NCBI RefSeq assembly: GCF_018128225.1
Contig: NZ_CP072377.1
Coordinates: forward strand, 682,001-746,000
Direction of reading: 5' to 3'
From: Leptotrichia sp. oral taxon 218
GTDB taxonomy: Bacteria > Fusobacteriota > Fusobacteriia > Fusobacteriales > Leptotrichiaceae
Length of the DNA stretch: 64,000 bases
Shown here: one piece after another, positions 32,355-39,770 of the stretch
Layout: each line of letters starts with the position of its first letter
How positions within the stretch are numbered: the first letter of the stretch is position 1
Program-made: the position numbers and the translations under genes
The notes under the pieces: model-generated
Told to the model about the DNA's origin: nothing
The model's input: the letters and a program-made list of their open reading frames with translations, nothing else
The model's database searches: none

Positions 32355-33884
32355 ATGGATAGTAAAGAAAATAAGGAGAGTTACGACGAACTGGTCTATA
32401 AAGCAAATCCTTTTGCAGACACTGCAATGATGAAATTGGAGGCATATGCGTATTTTTACGGTCTTAATCCACAAAAAGCGACAAAAGCTCGTGTACTAGA
32501 ACTAGGAACATCATTTGGTGGAAACTTGATTGCTCAAGCGATTAATTTTGAAGATAATTATTATGTTGGCGTGGATTTGTCGCATGAGCAGATAAAAAAA
32601 GGAAATGAAATTATAAAAAAATTAGGATTAAAAAATATTGAACTTCATCAAAAAGATATTTTGACAATTGATGAAAGTTTTGGAAAATTTGATTATATAA
32701 TTTCTCATGGAGTTTTTTCATGGGTTCCGAATGATGTAAAAGATAAAATGATAGAAATTTTCAACAAAAATTTAAACGAAAATGGAATTGCATATTTGTC
32801 TTACAACACTTATCCAGGATGGAAAGAAGCGTCAAAAGTAAGAGATATGATGCTTTATGTAAATAAATTTTACCCAAATCTTTCACTTGTTGAAAAAACA
32901 GAAAGAGGAAGACAAGTTGTAGAAATTTTCAAAGAACAAATAGAACTTTATTCAGACTTAAAAGAAAGAAGCAAAGGTTATCTGGAATGGATGGAAAGTG
33001 TGCTAAAACATCAAAATTACTATCTTGGACACGAATATTTAGAAATGTTTAATGATCCGCTATACATTCATGAATTTGCTGAATTAGCTGATAAAAATGG
33101 ATTAAAATATTTTTCTGATACAAATTTAAAATTGTCAATGGCAACTTCTTACAAAAAAGAAACTGTGGAAAGATTGCAGCAGTTATCTGGCGGAGATAAT
33201 GTCATTAAAGAGCAATGTATTGACTTTATTTTGGATACAAAATTTAGAAAATCGCTTATGTGTAAAAAAAGCCAAGCGGATAAATTAAATTTTTCTGAAA
33301 GTATACCTAATAAAATTATTGATTCACTTTATTATGTTATAAAAAATAAAATAGAAATAGCTGAACTTGAAGATAAAGTTTTAGAAGAAACATTAAAACA
33401 TTTATTAAATCAAAAAAATGGTGAATTTGAAGTGGAAGACGCCAAGAAATTTTTGAATGACAAAAACTTATCTAAAGAGCAGGAAGAAAAAATTGTTCAG
33501 GAAATAAGAGGTTTTATTTTAAACAATGTAATAATTGGAAATTTGAATTTTTATTTGACAAGAATTGAAAGAATAAGTTTTGTGGAAAATGAAACTTATG
33601 TTCCAGAAAAATTTATTAAATATGTGGAAGTTATTTTAAGCGAAGATGGACAATATATAGGAATTGGAAACTTTAAAAATGAAATTTTCCCAGTTGATAC
33701 GATTGAATTAATCTTGCTTCAGCATTTAAAAGAACCAACAACTAAAGATAAATTGATAAGCGAATTGGATAAATTGGGACTTAAGAGAATGGTTGATGGA
33801 AAAGAAGAAGATGTAAAATCAGCAGATTACTTAGAAGAATTCTTTAAAAAATATGAAAACTTAAATTTTTTCAGAAAAAAATAG
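32355..33884 (+). CDS. SAM-dependent methyltransferase with methyltransferase-regulatory domain
   Basis: A 509-residue protein. Residues about 40-190 are a class I methyltransferase: motif I V-L-E-L-G-T-S-F-G-G-N near 46, Y-V-G-V-D-L-S near 70-77, and F-D-Y-I-I-S-H-G-V-F-S-W-V near 110-122. Residues about 215-300 match the methyltransferase regulatory domain (PF10119), followed by a C-terminal region with winged-helix-like repeats. Target unknown; relatives are annotated only by domain. A TATAAT with extended TGTGA lies 45 bases upstream. Confidence 0.85.
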   Translation: MDSKENKESYDELVYKANPFADTAMMKLEAYAYFYGLNPQKATKARVLELGTSFGGNLIAQAINFEDNYYVGVDLSHEQIKKGNEIIKKLGLKNIELHQKDILTIDESFGKFDYIISHGVFSWVPNDVKDKMIEIFNKNLNENGIAYLSYNTYPGWKEASKVRDMMLYVNKFYPNLSLVEKTERGRQVVEIFKEQIELYSDLKERSKGYLEWMESVLKHQNYYLGHEYLEMFNDPLYIHEFAELADKNGLKYFSDTNLKLSMATSYKKETVERLQQLSGGDNVIKEQCIDFILDTKFRKSLMCKKSQADKLNFSESIPNKIIDSLYYVIKNKIEIAELEDKVLEETLKHLLNQKNGEFEVEDAKKFLNDKNLSKEQEEKIVQEIRGFILNNVIIGNLNFYLTRIERISFVENETYVPEKFIKYVEVILSEDGQYIGIGNFKNEIFPVDTIELILLQHLKEPTTKDKLISELDKLGLKRMVDGKEEDVKSADYLEEFFKKYENLNFFRKK

Positions 33885-33918
33885 AATTTTAAATTAAAAA
33901 AAGTTTTTTAGAATAGTA

Positions 33919-33946
33919 TTGACTTATGAAAAAATAGGGATATACT
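33919..33946 (+). promoter_or_regulatory. Promoter of the thiamine-precursor uptake operon
   Basis: TTGACT (33919-33924), 16-base spacer, TATACT (33941-33946), about 30 bases before the TPP aptamer. Confidence 0.75.
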
Positions 33947-33977
33947 TAAAGTAAAGATATCAAAGTTAAATATAAAT

Positions 33978-34060
33978 ACAGGGGTGCTATAATGGCTGAG
34001 AGTAGTCTTTTGACTTAACCCGTTTAACCTGATACGGATAATGCCGACGAAGGGAGTATT
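33978..34060 (+). promoter_or_regulatory. TPP (THI) riboswitch
   Basis: All conserved blocks of the thiamine pyrophosphate aptamer are present in order: GGGGTGC (33981), GGCTGAGA (33994), ACCCG (34018), ACCTGAT (34027), GGATAATGCCG (34037) and CGAAGGGA (34048). It controls uptake of a thiamine precursor by the genes that follow. Confidence 0.95.
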
Positions 34061-34090
34061 TTAATATTACAATTTAATATTAATAAATAA

Positions 34091-34126
34091 ATCTCCTTTT
34101 GTTTTTAATAAAATTTGAAAGGAGAT
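34091..34126 (+). promoter_or_regulatory. Ribosome-binding-site sequestering hairpin behind the TPP aptamer
   Basis: ATCTCCTTT (34091-34099) is a full complement of AAAGGAGAT (34118-34126), the ribosome binding site of the next gene. No T run follows, so control is likely at translation initiation. Confidence 0.7.
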
Positions 34127-34132
34127 ATTTTT

Positions 34133-34441
34133 ATGTCTAATAAAATTAATGCAAGTGTTGCAATTCAAGTATTGCCAGATACTTGTGAAAATGAAGAAAT
34201 TATAAGAATAGTTGACAAAGTTATCGAATACATTAAAAGTAAAAATTTGAAAATGGTAGTTGGACCTTTTGAAACGACAATTGAAGGAGATTATGACGAA
34301 CTTATGAATATTGTTAAAATGTGTCAAATTATCGCAGTTGAATCTGGCGCAAAAAGTGTGATGTCATATGTCAAGATAAATTATAAACCGAAAGGAGAAA
34401 TACTTACAATTGAAAAAAAAATCAAAAAATATACACGGTAA
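34133..34441 (+). CDS. Thiamine/precursor-binding protein, MTH1187/YkoF-like
   Basis: A 102-residue protein of the PF01910 family: N-terminal A-S-V-A-I-Q-V-L-P strand, a V-G-P-F-E-T-T-I-E-G-D-Y-D-E segment near 45-58, and a final V-M-S-Y-V-K-I-N strand. These form ferredoxin-like dimers that bind thiamine or its pyrimidine part and go with TPP-controlled ABC uptake systems. The ATG at 34133 is set by the sequestered AAAGGAGAT. It overlaps the permease gene by 32 bases. Confidence 0.85.
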   Translation: MSNKINASVAIQVLPDTCENEEIIRIVDKVIEYIKSKNLKMVVGPFETTIEGDYDELMNIVKMCQIIAVESGAKSVMSYVKINYKPKGEILTIEKKIKKYTR

Positions 34442-35186
34442 ATTATTGAATAAAATTGCACCAGTAATTATTGTTTTATATGTTTTAATAAAATGGCAAA
34501 TATTGTCAATTGCAAAAATTGTGCCGAAGTTTATGCTGCCGTCACCTTTTGATGTGATAAAGGCTTTTGTGAATGATTTTCCGCTTCTTATGCACCATGC
34601 TAGATTTACACTTGTAGAAGCATTTTTGGGATTGGGACTGGGAGTGATTTTGGGATTTTTAGTTGCGGTTATAATGGATATGTTTGAATTTGCCTATAAG
34701 TCGATTTATCCAATATTGATAATTACTCAAACTATTCCAACTGTTGCGATTGCACCACTTCTGGTACTTTGGCTGGGGTATGGAATTTTACCCAAAATTG
34801 TACTTATTGTTTTAACTTCATTTTTTCCAATAACAATCGGACTTTTGGATGGATTTAAGTCGGCGGATAAAGATGCGCTAAAACTTATGAAAACGATGGG
34901 AGCAACACCATTTCAGAATTTTGTTCACATAAAACTTCCAAGTTCAATTGGATATTTTTTTGCGGGACTTAGAATATCTGTCAGCTATTCGATTATAGGT
35001 GCAGTTGTTGCTGAATGGCTAGGTGGATTTGATGGACTTGGAGTGTATATGACGAGAGTCAGAAAGTCGTATTCATTTGATAAAATGTTTGCCGTCATAT
35101 TTTTAATTTCAATAATCAGTTTATTTTTAATGTTTGTTGTAAAAGAAATTCAAAAATTGAGTATGCCTTGGGAAAAAGATATTTAA
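34410..35186 (+). CDS. ABC transporter permease for thiamine precursor (ThiX-like)
   Basis: A 258-residue inner-membrane protein with about six TM helices. The EAA-type loop M-K-T-M-G-A-T-P-F-Q-N-F-V-H-I-K-L-P-S-S (about 170-190) contacts the ATPase. It belongs to the SsuC/TauC/ThiX family. The start is TTG at 34410, 12 bases after AAAGGAG; no better ATG exists upstream of the first helix. Its operon, under the TPP riboswitch, codes for binding protein and permease but not the ATPase. Confidence 0.88.
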   Translation: MKKKSKNIHGKLLNKIAPVIIVLYVLIKWQILSIAKIVPKFMLPSPFDVIKAFVNDFPLLMHHARFTLVEAFLGLGLGVILGFLVAVIMDMFEFAYKSIYPILIITQTIPTVAIAPLLVLWLGYGILPKIVLIVLTSFFPITIGLLDGFKSADKDALKLMKTMGATPFQNFVHIKLPSSIGYFFAGLRISVSYSIIGAVVAEWLGGFDGLGVYMTRVRKSYSFDKMFAVIFLISIISLFLMFVVKEIQKLSMPWEKDI

Positions 35187-35222
35187 TTTTGAAAATTTTT
35201 AAAATAAGGAGAATTTAGTTTA

Positions 35223-36194
35223 ATGAAAAAGAACTTTATTAAAATTTTAATTTTGGCAATAGTGATGATATTGTCAGTTTCCTGTGCAAAAAAATCTAAA
35301 AAAATAAGAATAGTTTTGGATTGGACGCCTAATACAAATCACACAGGACTTTTTGCTGCAAAAGATTTGGGATATTTTAAAGAAGAAGGAATTGATGTGG
35401 AAATTGTGCAGCCACCTGAAGGAAGTACAACTGCATTAATTGGAGCTGGTGGAGCTGAATTTGGGATAAGTTTTCAAGATACACTGGCTAAGACATTTTC
35501 ATCTGATGCTCCAGTTCCAGTGACTGCTGTCGCAGCGATAATAAACCACAACACATCTGGAATTATTTCTCTAAAAGAAAAAGGTATTGATTCACCAAAA
35601 AAATTGGTTGGCAAAAGATATGCGACTTGGGATGATGAAATTGAAAAGGCGATTTTAAAAAAAATAGTTACTGATGACAGCGGCAATTTTAGCGGCGTAA
35701 AAATGATTCCAAATACAGTTACTGATGTTGTGACAGCACTTAAGACAAATATTGACGCAGTTTGGGTCTATTATGCATGGGATGGCGTTGCAACAAAACT
35801 TGCTGGACTTAATACAAATTTTTTGAAAATTGCAGATTACAGTCCTGAACTTGACTTTTACAGTCCTGTAATTATTGCAAACAATGACTATTTGAAAAAA
35901 AATCCAGTTCAAGCTAAAAAAGTGCTAAAGGCTATAAAAAAAGGCTATGAATATTCAATGAAAAATCCTGAAGAAGCTGCAAAAATTTTGATTAAAAATG
36001 CTCCTGAAATAAATCCGCAATTAGCGATTGCTAGTCAAAAGTGGTTAGTTTCGCAGTATAAAGGGGATGCAAAAAATTGGGGAGAAATAGATAAAAAAAG
36101 ATGGGACTTGTTTTATGACTGGCTTTATAAAAATAAATTAATTGCTAAAAAAATTCCTAGCGGATTTGGGTTTAGTAATGAGTATTTGGAATAA
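35223..36194 (+). CDS. Pyrimidine/thiamine-precursor substrate-binding lipoprotein (ThiY-like)
   Basis: A 323-residue NMT1/THI5-like protein with lipobox S-V-S-C21. Typical start of the mature domain is I-R-I-V-L-D-W-T-P-N-T-N-H-T-G-L near 30-45, followed by Y-F-K-E-E-G-I-D-V and a G-A-E-F-G-I-S-F-Q segment near 78-88. Relatives bind the formylated or hydroxymethyl pyrimidine of thiamine. It should feed the permease coded just upstream. The TPP riboswitch supports the substrate. Confidence 0.88.
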   Translation: MKKNFIKILILAIVMILSVSCAKKSKKIRIVLDWTPNTNHTGLFAAKDLGYFKEEGIDVEIVQPPEGSTTALIGAGGAEFGISFQDTLAKTFSSDAPVPVTAVAAIINHNTSGIISLKEKGIDSPKKLVGKRYATWDDEIEKAILKKIVTDDSGNFSGVKMIPNTVTDVVTALKTNIDAVWVYYAWDGVATKLAGLNTNFLKIADYSPELDFYSPVIIANNDYLKKNPVQAKKVLKAIKKGYEYSMKNPEEAAKILIKNAPEINPQLAIASQKWLVSQYKGDAKNWGEIDKKRWDLFYDWLYKNKLIAKKIPSGFGFSNEYLE

Positions 36195-36214
36195 AATGGT
36201 TGAACAATATTTAG

Positions 36215-36252
36215 CAAGAGGTCTCCTTCTTCTATAAGTGAGAGTAGTTCAC
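36215..36252 (+). repeat. IS200/IS605-type right-end remnant, copy 3
   Basis: From CAAGAGGTCTCC through TTCTATAAGTGAGAG to TAGTTCAC; the same end as at 30295-30331 and, reversed, 26923-26960. It lies 20 bases after the thiY-like stop and could form a weak hairpin. Confidence 0.5.
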
Positions 36253-36340
36253 TAGGTATTAGGGAAAGGTTTTATTCAAGTGTAAGAAGTTCATTGAATT
36301 AGTAAAGTACATTTTGAGAGATTCAGTAAATTTGCATAAT

Positions 36341-36443
36341 AAATTTTGAGAGTGTCCAGAATTCTGTGTAAAATATATATAAATCCAATAATATAAGGTT
36401 TTTCTAGTTTATTTACGCAAAAAAGTTTACACTCTCAAAATTT
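36341..36443. repeat. Small inverted-repeat (MITE-like) element, copy B
   Basis: 103 bases bounded by perfect 15-base inverted repeats AAATTTTGAGAGTGT / ACACTCTCAAAATTT, with imperfect pairing continuing to about 29 bases. The middle matches the copy at 18180-18276. There is no reading frame. Another half-match (ATTTTGAGAGATT) at 36311 suggests nested debris. The region 36195-36511 otherwise holds only copy 3 of the IS end. Confidence 0.75.
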
Positions 36444-36511
36444 TAATTTAAATCAGTTCAAATTCCGACTGCGCTTTTTTCATTTCAGTATACATTTTGG
36501 AATATCGCCCT

Positions 36512-37306
36512 TTATTTTTCATAAGTATAAATTCCAAGTCTGTTATTAAAAATGTAAAAGAATGGAATAAACAATTTTTTCCAGCCAGGAAGATGATGTT
36601 TCATTTCATCAGTAAAATTAATAAGTCCAGTTTGCTTTAATTTTGGATTCAATTTTACAACTTCGCTTCCATCTTTCACGCCCCAACTAAATTTTACTTT
36701 CATATTTTTTAAGGTATCATGTTTTTTGCTCATTTTAACTGTTCCTTTATAGAGCAAGTCAAACTGTGCTTCAAAAGAATCAAAATTATCAGTTAATATT
36801 TCCAAGAACTGTTTAATTTGCTGTTCTTCAAAATACATTAATACACCTTCCGAAATAATAAGCAATTTTTTCCCTTCTAGTTTAATATCCTTTGTCCATG
36901 CTGAATCAAATGCAGATTTTGCAATATCTGTAACTCTTTCGTTTGGCTCGAAAAAGAGCTTTCGTTTTTCGATAACTTCTGGCAAGTCAAGATTATACCA
37001 TCTTATTTTTGCATTATCTATTCGTAAAAATCTTGTATCTAATCCACATCCAATCGACACAATTACACAATCTGGATATTTTGTTATAAACTTTTTTACT
37101 TCATTATCCATCACTTTCGCCCGTGAAAGAACTCCATAATACGAAGCCCATGCATTTTTAAATTTCGAGAAGTCATAATCTATTTGAGAAATTATTTCTT
37201 CAGATTTTTTGTCATTTAAAATCGGATTTTCGCTTTTAGCATCGGTCGCTCGCATATACAGAGTAATAAGCATAGTTTCTGAAATATTATTAAGTTTTAT
37301 TTTCAT
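36512..37306 (-). CDS. Leucine-carboxyl-methyltransferase-family (TcmP-like) O-methyltransferase
   Basis: A 264-residue SAM-dependent methyltransferase. The LCM-family motifs are A-x-x-x-Y-Y-G-V-L-S-R-A near 55-65, V-S-I-G-C-G-L-D-T-R-F near 82-92, W-Y-N-L-D-L-P-E-V near 102-110 and S-E-G-V-L-M-Y-F near 152-159. Relatives methylate carboxyl or hydroxyl groups of small molecules or a protein C-terminus; the target here is unknown. The ATG at 37306 is chosen for AAGGAGG. It sits on the opposite strand between the two halves of the thiamine ABC system, next to transposon debris, so it may be an insertion. Confidence 0.8.
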   Translation of the reverse strand: MKIKLNNISETMLITLYMRATDAKSENPILNDKKSEEIISQIDYDFSKFKNAWASYYGVLSRAKVMDNEVKKFITKYPDCVIVSIGCGLDTRFLRIDNAKIRWYNLDLPEVIEKRKLFFEPNERVTDIAKSAFDSAWTKDIKLEGKKLLIISEGVLMYFEEQQIKQFLEILTDNFDSFEAQFDLLYKGTVKMSKKHDTLKNMKVKFSWGVKDGSEVVKLNPKLKQTGLINFTDEMKHHLPGWKKLFIPFFYIFNNRLGIYTYEK

Positions 37307-37500
37307 ATTTCTTTCCTCCTTCAAATATTTTGTTTATCAAACTATTCGATATAATTATACCAATATTTATTAAAAATGCAAATTTTTAAGGTAGAAATAA
37401 AATAGATTTCTTAATTTTAAATTACTATGAATTTTTTACAATTGAAATTATGAATATTCTTTGTTTCATTTGTGTTCATTTGTAAAAAAAGATTTTTTTG

Positions 37501-37529
37501 TTGACATTTTTTTTTTCATATGCTAATCT
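37501..37529 (+). promoter_or_regulatory. Promoter of the ATPase-EndoU operon
   Basis: TTGACA (37501-37506), 17-base T-rich spacer, TAATCT (37524-37529), 37 bases before the ATPase start. No TPP aptamer is seen here. Confidence 0.7.
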
Positions 37530-37566
37530 AATTTTGTGAATAAAATTTTTAAGGTGAAATAAAAAA

Positions 37567-38310
37567 ATGAATGAGATTAAATTGCAGGTTAAAAATGTGT
37601 CTGTCGAATTTGAAGGGAAAAAAATTATTGAAGACATTTCGATTGACTTAAATAAAGGTGAACTAGTATGTATTTTAGGAACGAGCGGAGTTGGGAAAAC
37701 TACTTTATTTAATGTAATTTCTGGATTGATTAGTCCAACTTCTGGAGAAGTTTTTTTAGACGGAAAAAATATTTTGGAAAATTCTGGAAAAATAAGCTAT
37801 ATGCTTCAAAAAGATTTGCTTTTGCCGTTTAAGACAATTATTGACAATGTGTCCTTACCTTTGGTTATAAAAGGCGTAAAAAAATCTGAGGCAAGAAAAA
37901 GAGCGCAAAAATATTTTGCAGAATTTGGACTTTCTGGGACAGAAAAAAAATATCCTAATCAACTTTCAGGTGGAATGAGGCAACGAGCAGCACTTTTGCG
38001 AACTTATATGTTTTCATGCGAAGTAGCTTTACTAGATGAGCCATTTAGCGCATTAGATGCTATAACGAAGCGAAAAATGCAAAACTGGTATTTGAATATA
38101 ATGGAAAAAATAAAGTTATCAACGCTATTTATAACTCACGACATTGACGAAGCAATTTTAATTTCAAAAAGAATTTATATAATTTCTGGAAATCCAGGAA
38201 AAATTACAAAAGAGATAAAAGTTGATTTGCCAAAAACTGGGAATGGCGATGAAGTGACTTTAACAGAAAAATTTATAGAATATAAAAGAGAAATATTAAA
38301 GCTCTTATAA
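37567..38310 (+). CDS. ABC transporter ATPase, SsuB/ThiZ type
   Basis: A 247-residue ATPase: Walker A G-T-S-G-V-G-K-T-T near 38-46, Q-loop L-Q-K-D near 80, signature L-S-G-G-M-R-Q-R near 137, Walker B V-A-L-L-D-E-P near 156, H-loop T-H-D near 192. It is of the sulfonate/nitrate/pyrimidine-importer type, the partner class of the ThiX/ThiY-like genes 1.4 kb upstream, which lack an ATPase gene. It has its own promoter without a TPP aptamer. It is followed after 20 bases by the EndoU toxin gene. Confidence 0.88.
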   Translation: MNEIKLQVKNVSVEFEGKKIIEDISIDLNKGELVCILGTSGVGKTTLFNVISGLISPTSGEVFLDGKNILENSGKISYMLQKDLLLPFKTIIDNVSLPLVIKGVKKSEARKRAQKYFAEFGLSGTEKKYPNQLSGGMRQRAALLRTYMFSCEVALLDEPFSALDAITKRKMQNWYLNIMEKIKLSTLFITHDIDEAILISKRIYIISGNPGKITKEIKVDLPKTGNGDEVTLTEKFIEYKREILKLL

Positions 38311-38330
38311 AAAATGTGTGAGGAGGAAAG

Positions 38331-38939
38331 ATGAAAAAAAATAAGATTTTAAGTATTTTAGTTGTGTTTATAGTTGCACTTTTTGGATTCGGAAAAAGTT
38401 ATTTGGATAGCGTGGCTAAAAAAAATGCGGATAAAAATTATGTAAAAGGTTTAGTTGCAGAAAGTAACGATAAATCCGAAAAGTCTTTGAGTTCTAAAAA
38501 AAATAAAAATTATAGAAAAAAAGATATCGGATCAGTTGAGAGCAGTAAATATAACATAGATTACGAGCATGTAATCGGAGGAGATCAAAATCATTCGGGA
38601 AAAGTTACTGGCGGACATTCGCTTTTAAAAGGTGATGTCAGAATTGTGAAAAAAATTGGACAACCTGCAAAAAATGGAGTCTATAGAGCAACTGTTGAAA
38701 TTAGGGATTCTAGCGGAAAGTGGCAGCAAAAGACTTCAAATGGCGGAGTTAATACGATGTTTCCAAGTGATTGGGACGAAGCTAGAATAATTAGTGAAAT
38801 AAATTCAGCTTGGGAAAATAGAAGAGATGTTCCTGGAAGAGATAAAAATATGTGGCAGGGTTTAAGTAAGAGCAAGGTTTTAATAAGAGGCTATAAAACT
38901 CCAAGAATTACGGCATATCCTGTTTATGAAAACAGATAA
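38331..38939 (+). CDS. Exported EndoU-family RNase toxin
   Basis: A 202-residue protein. Residues 6-20 are a hydrophobic signal or anchor; 25-70 are a Lys/Ser/Asn linker; 75-202 match bacterial EndoU (PF14436): Y-E-H80-V-I-G-G-D, G-G-H96-S, N-G-V-Y-R-A-T-V-E-I (115-124), M-F-P-S-D-W (143-148), W-Q-G-L-S-K-S-K-V-L-I-R-G-Y (175-188) and the end T194-A-Y196-P-V-Y. His, His and Thr/Tyr are the active-site set of CdiA EndoU toxins that cut tRNA or other RNA. Here the domain is not at the end of a giant CdiA but on its own with a Sec-type N-terminus. The next gene is a likely immunity gene. Confidence 0.85.
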   Translation: MKKNKILSILVVFIVALFGFGKSYLDSVAKKNADKNYVKGLVAESNDKSEKSLSSKKNKNYRKKDIGSVESSKYNIDYEHVIGGDQNHSGKVTGGHSLLKGDVRIVKKIGQPAKNGVYRATVEIRDSSGKWQQKTSNGGVNTMFPSDWDEARIISEINSAWENRRDVPGRDKNMWQGLSKSKVLIRGYKTPRITAYPVYENR

Positions 38940-38963
38940 ATTTTGAGAAAGGTGAATACGACA

Positions 38964-39407
38964 TTGAGAGTAAAATTTAGTTATTGTAAAGATGGAGATT
39001 TTGGAATTATGCCAACTTCTGAAGTAAAATTTTTTGATGCAGAAGAATTTGGTGGAAAAAAAATAATAAAATTTAAAGATTTGGAAAAAAAGCAGAATGA
39101 ATATACAAAATTTTTGATAACAGCGATTATGGAAGATTTTCCAGAAGAAAAAATGGTGCAAGATTTTTTGGATGAAGTGAATAAAGTTGCACAAGGAAAA
39201 TTGAATGAAACTTGTTGGGACGGTCAGTCATTTCAGCATAAAATAACGAGGGATAAGGTGAGTTTTGAGCATACAATTTTTGGAATTTGTGAAGAATATC
39301 CAGAATGGAGCTGTCATTTTGACGAATATAAAGCTGTTCTTGAACTTTGGGGAGAATTTTTGGAGATGAAACCAAGTTTGAGAAATGAAGTTGTGGTTGA
39401 AGTTTAA
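38964..39407 (+). CDS. Probable immunity protein for the EndoU toxin
   Basis: A 147-residue, soluble, acidic protein with no signal peptide, directly behind the toxin gene. Its sequence (F-S-Y-C-K-D-G-D-F-G start, Trp- and Phe-rich C-terminal half) fits no family I can name. Position, cytoplasmic nature and opposite charge to the basic toxin are as expected for an immunity protein. The start is set at TTG 38964, about 11 bases after AAAGG; a longer frame from TTG 38943 is possible but has no site. A terminator closes the operon. Confidence 0.6.
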   Translation: MRVKFSYCKDGDFGIMPTSEVKFFDAEEFGGKKIIKFKDLEKKQNEYTKFLITAIMEDFPEEKMVQDFLDEVNKVAQGKLNETCWDGQSFQHKITRDKVSFEHTIFGICEEYPEWSCHFDEYKAVLELWGEFLEMKPSLRNEVVVEV

Positions 39408-39434
39408 TTTTGAAAATAAAGAATATATAAAAAA

Positions 39435-39465
39435 AAATCATAGTGTTGTGCTGTGATTTTTTTTT
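39435..39465 (+). terminator. Terminator of the ATPase-EndoU-immunity operon
   Basis: Stem AAATCATAG/CTGTGATTT (one G-T pair) with a seven-base loop and a long T run. Confidence 0.8.
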
Positions 39466-39593
39466 GAAAAATAATAAAAAATAGAATTAACTGTGGTGTA
39501 GTAGTATAATATTGTTCCTTAAAAAAAAAATGAAAAGAATTACTAAAAACAAAAAAAACTTTATATTTTTTTAAAGTTTCTCAGAAAAAGTAC

Positions 39594-39621
39594 TTGTTTT
39601 TTTTTCTTTTTTTAGTATAAT
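39594..39621 (+). promoter_or_regulatory. Promoter of the autotransporter gene
   Basis: TTGTTT (39594-39599), 16-base T-rich spacer, TATAAT (39616-39621), then a 150-base leader. A second TATAAT occurs at 39629-39634. The leader holds T- and A-runs and no conserved aptamer that I can see. Confidence 0.6.
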
Positions 39622-39770
39622 TGTAGTGTATAATAAAAAGTTTTTTTTGAGGAAATAAAAAATTTCACTTATCACTCACTTAAAAAAATTATTCTTGAAA
39701 TTTTTTTATTTTCAAAAAAAATTCTTTGAAATGTAAAACATATAAAAACAGTTTTGAAAGGAAAAAGATC

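Noticed and set aside
39726-39770. Upstream in-frame extension of the autotransporter from a TTG
   Set aside because: It contains the GAAAGGA ribosome binding site of the ATG at 39771 and would disrupt the conserved M-G-S-N-N-L-R-Q start.
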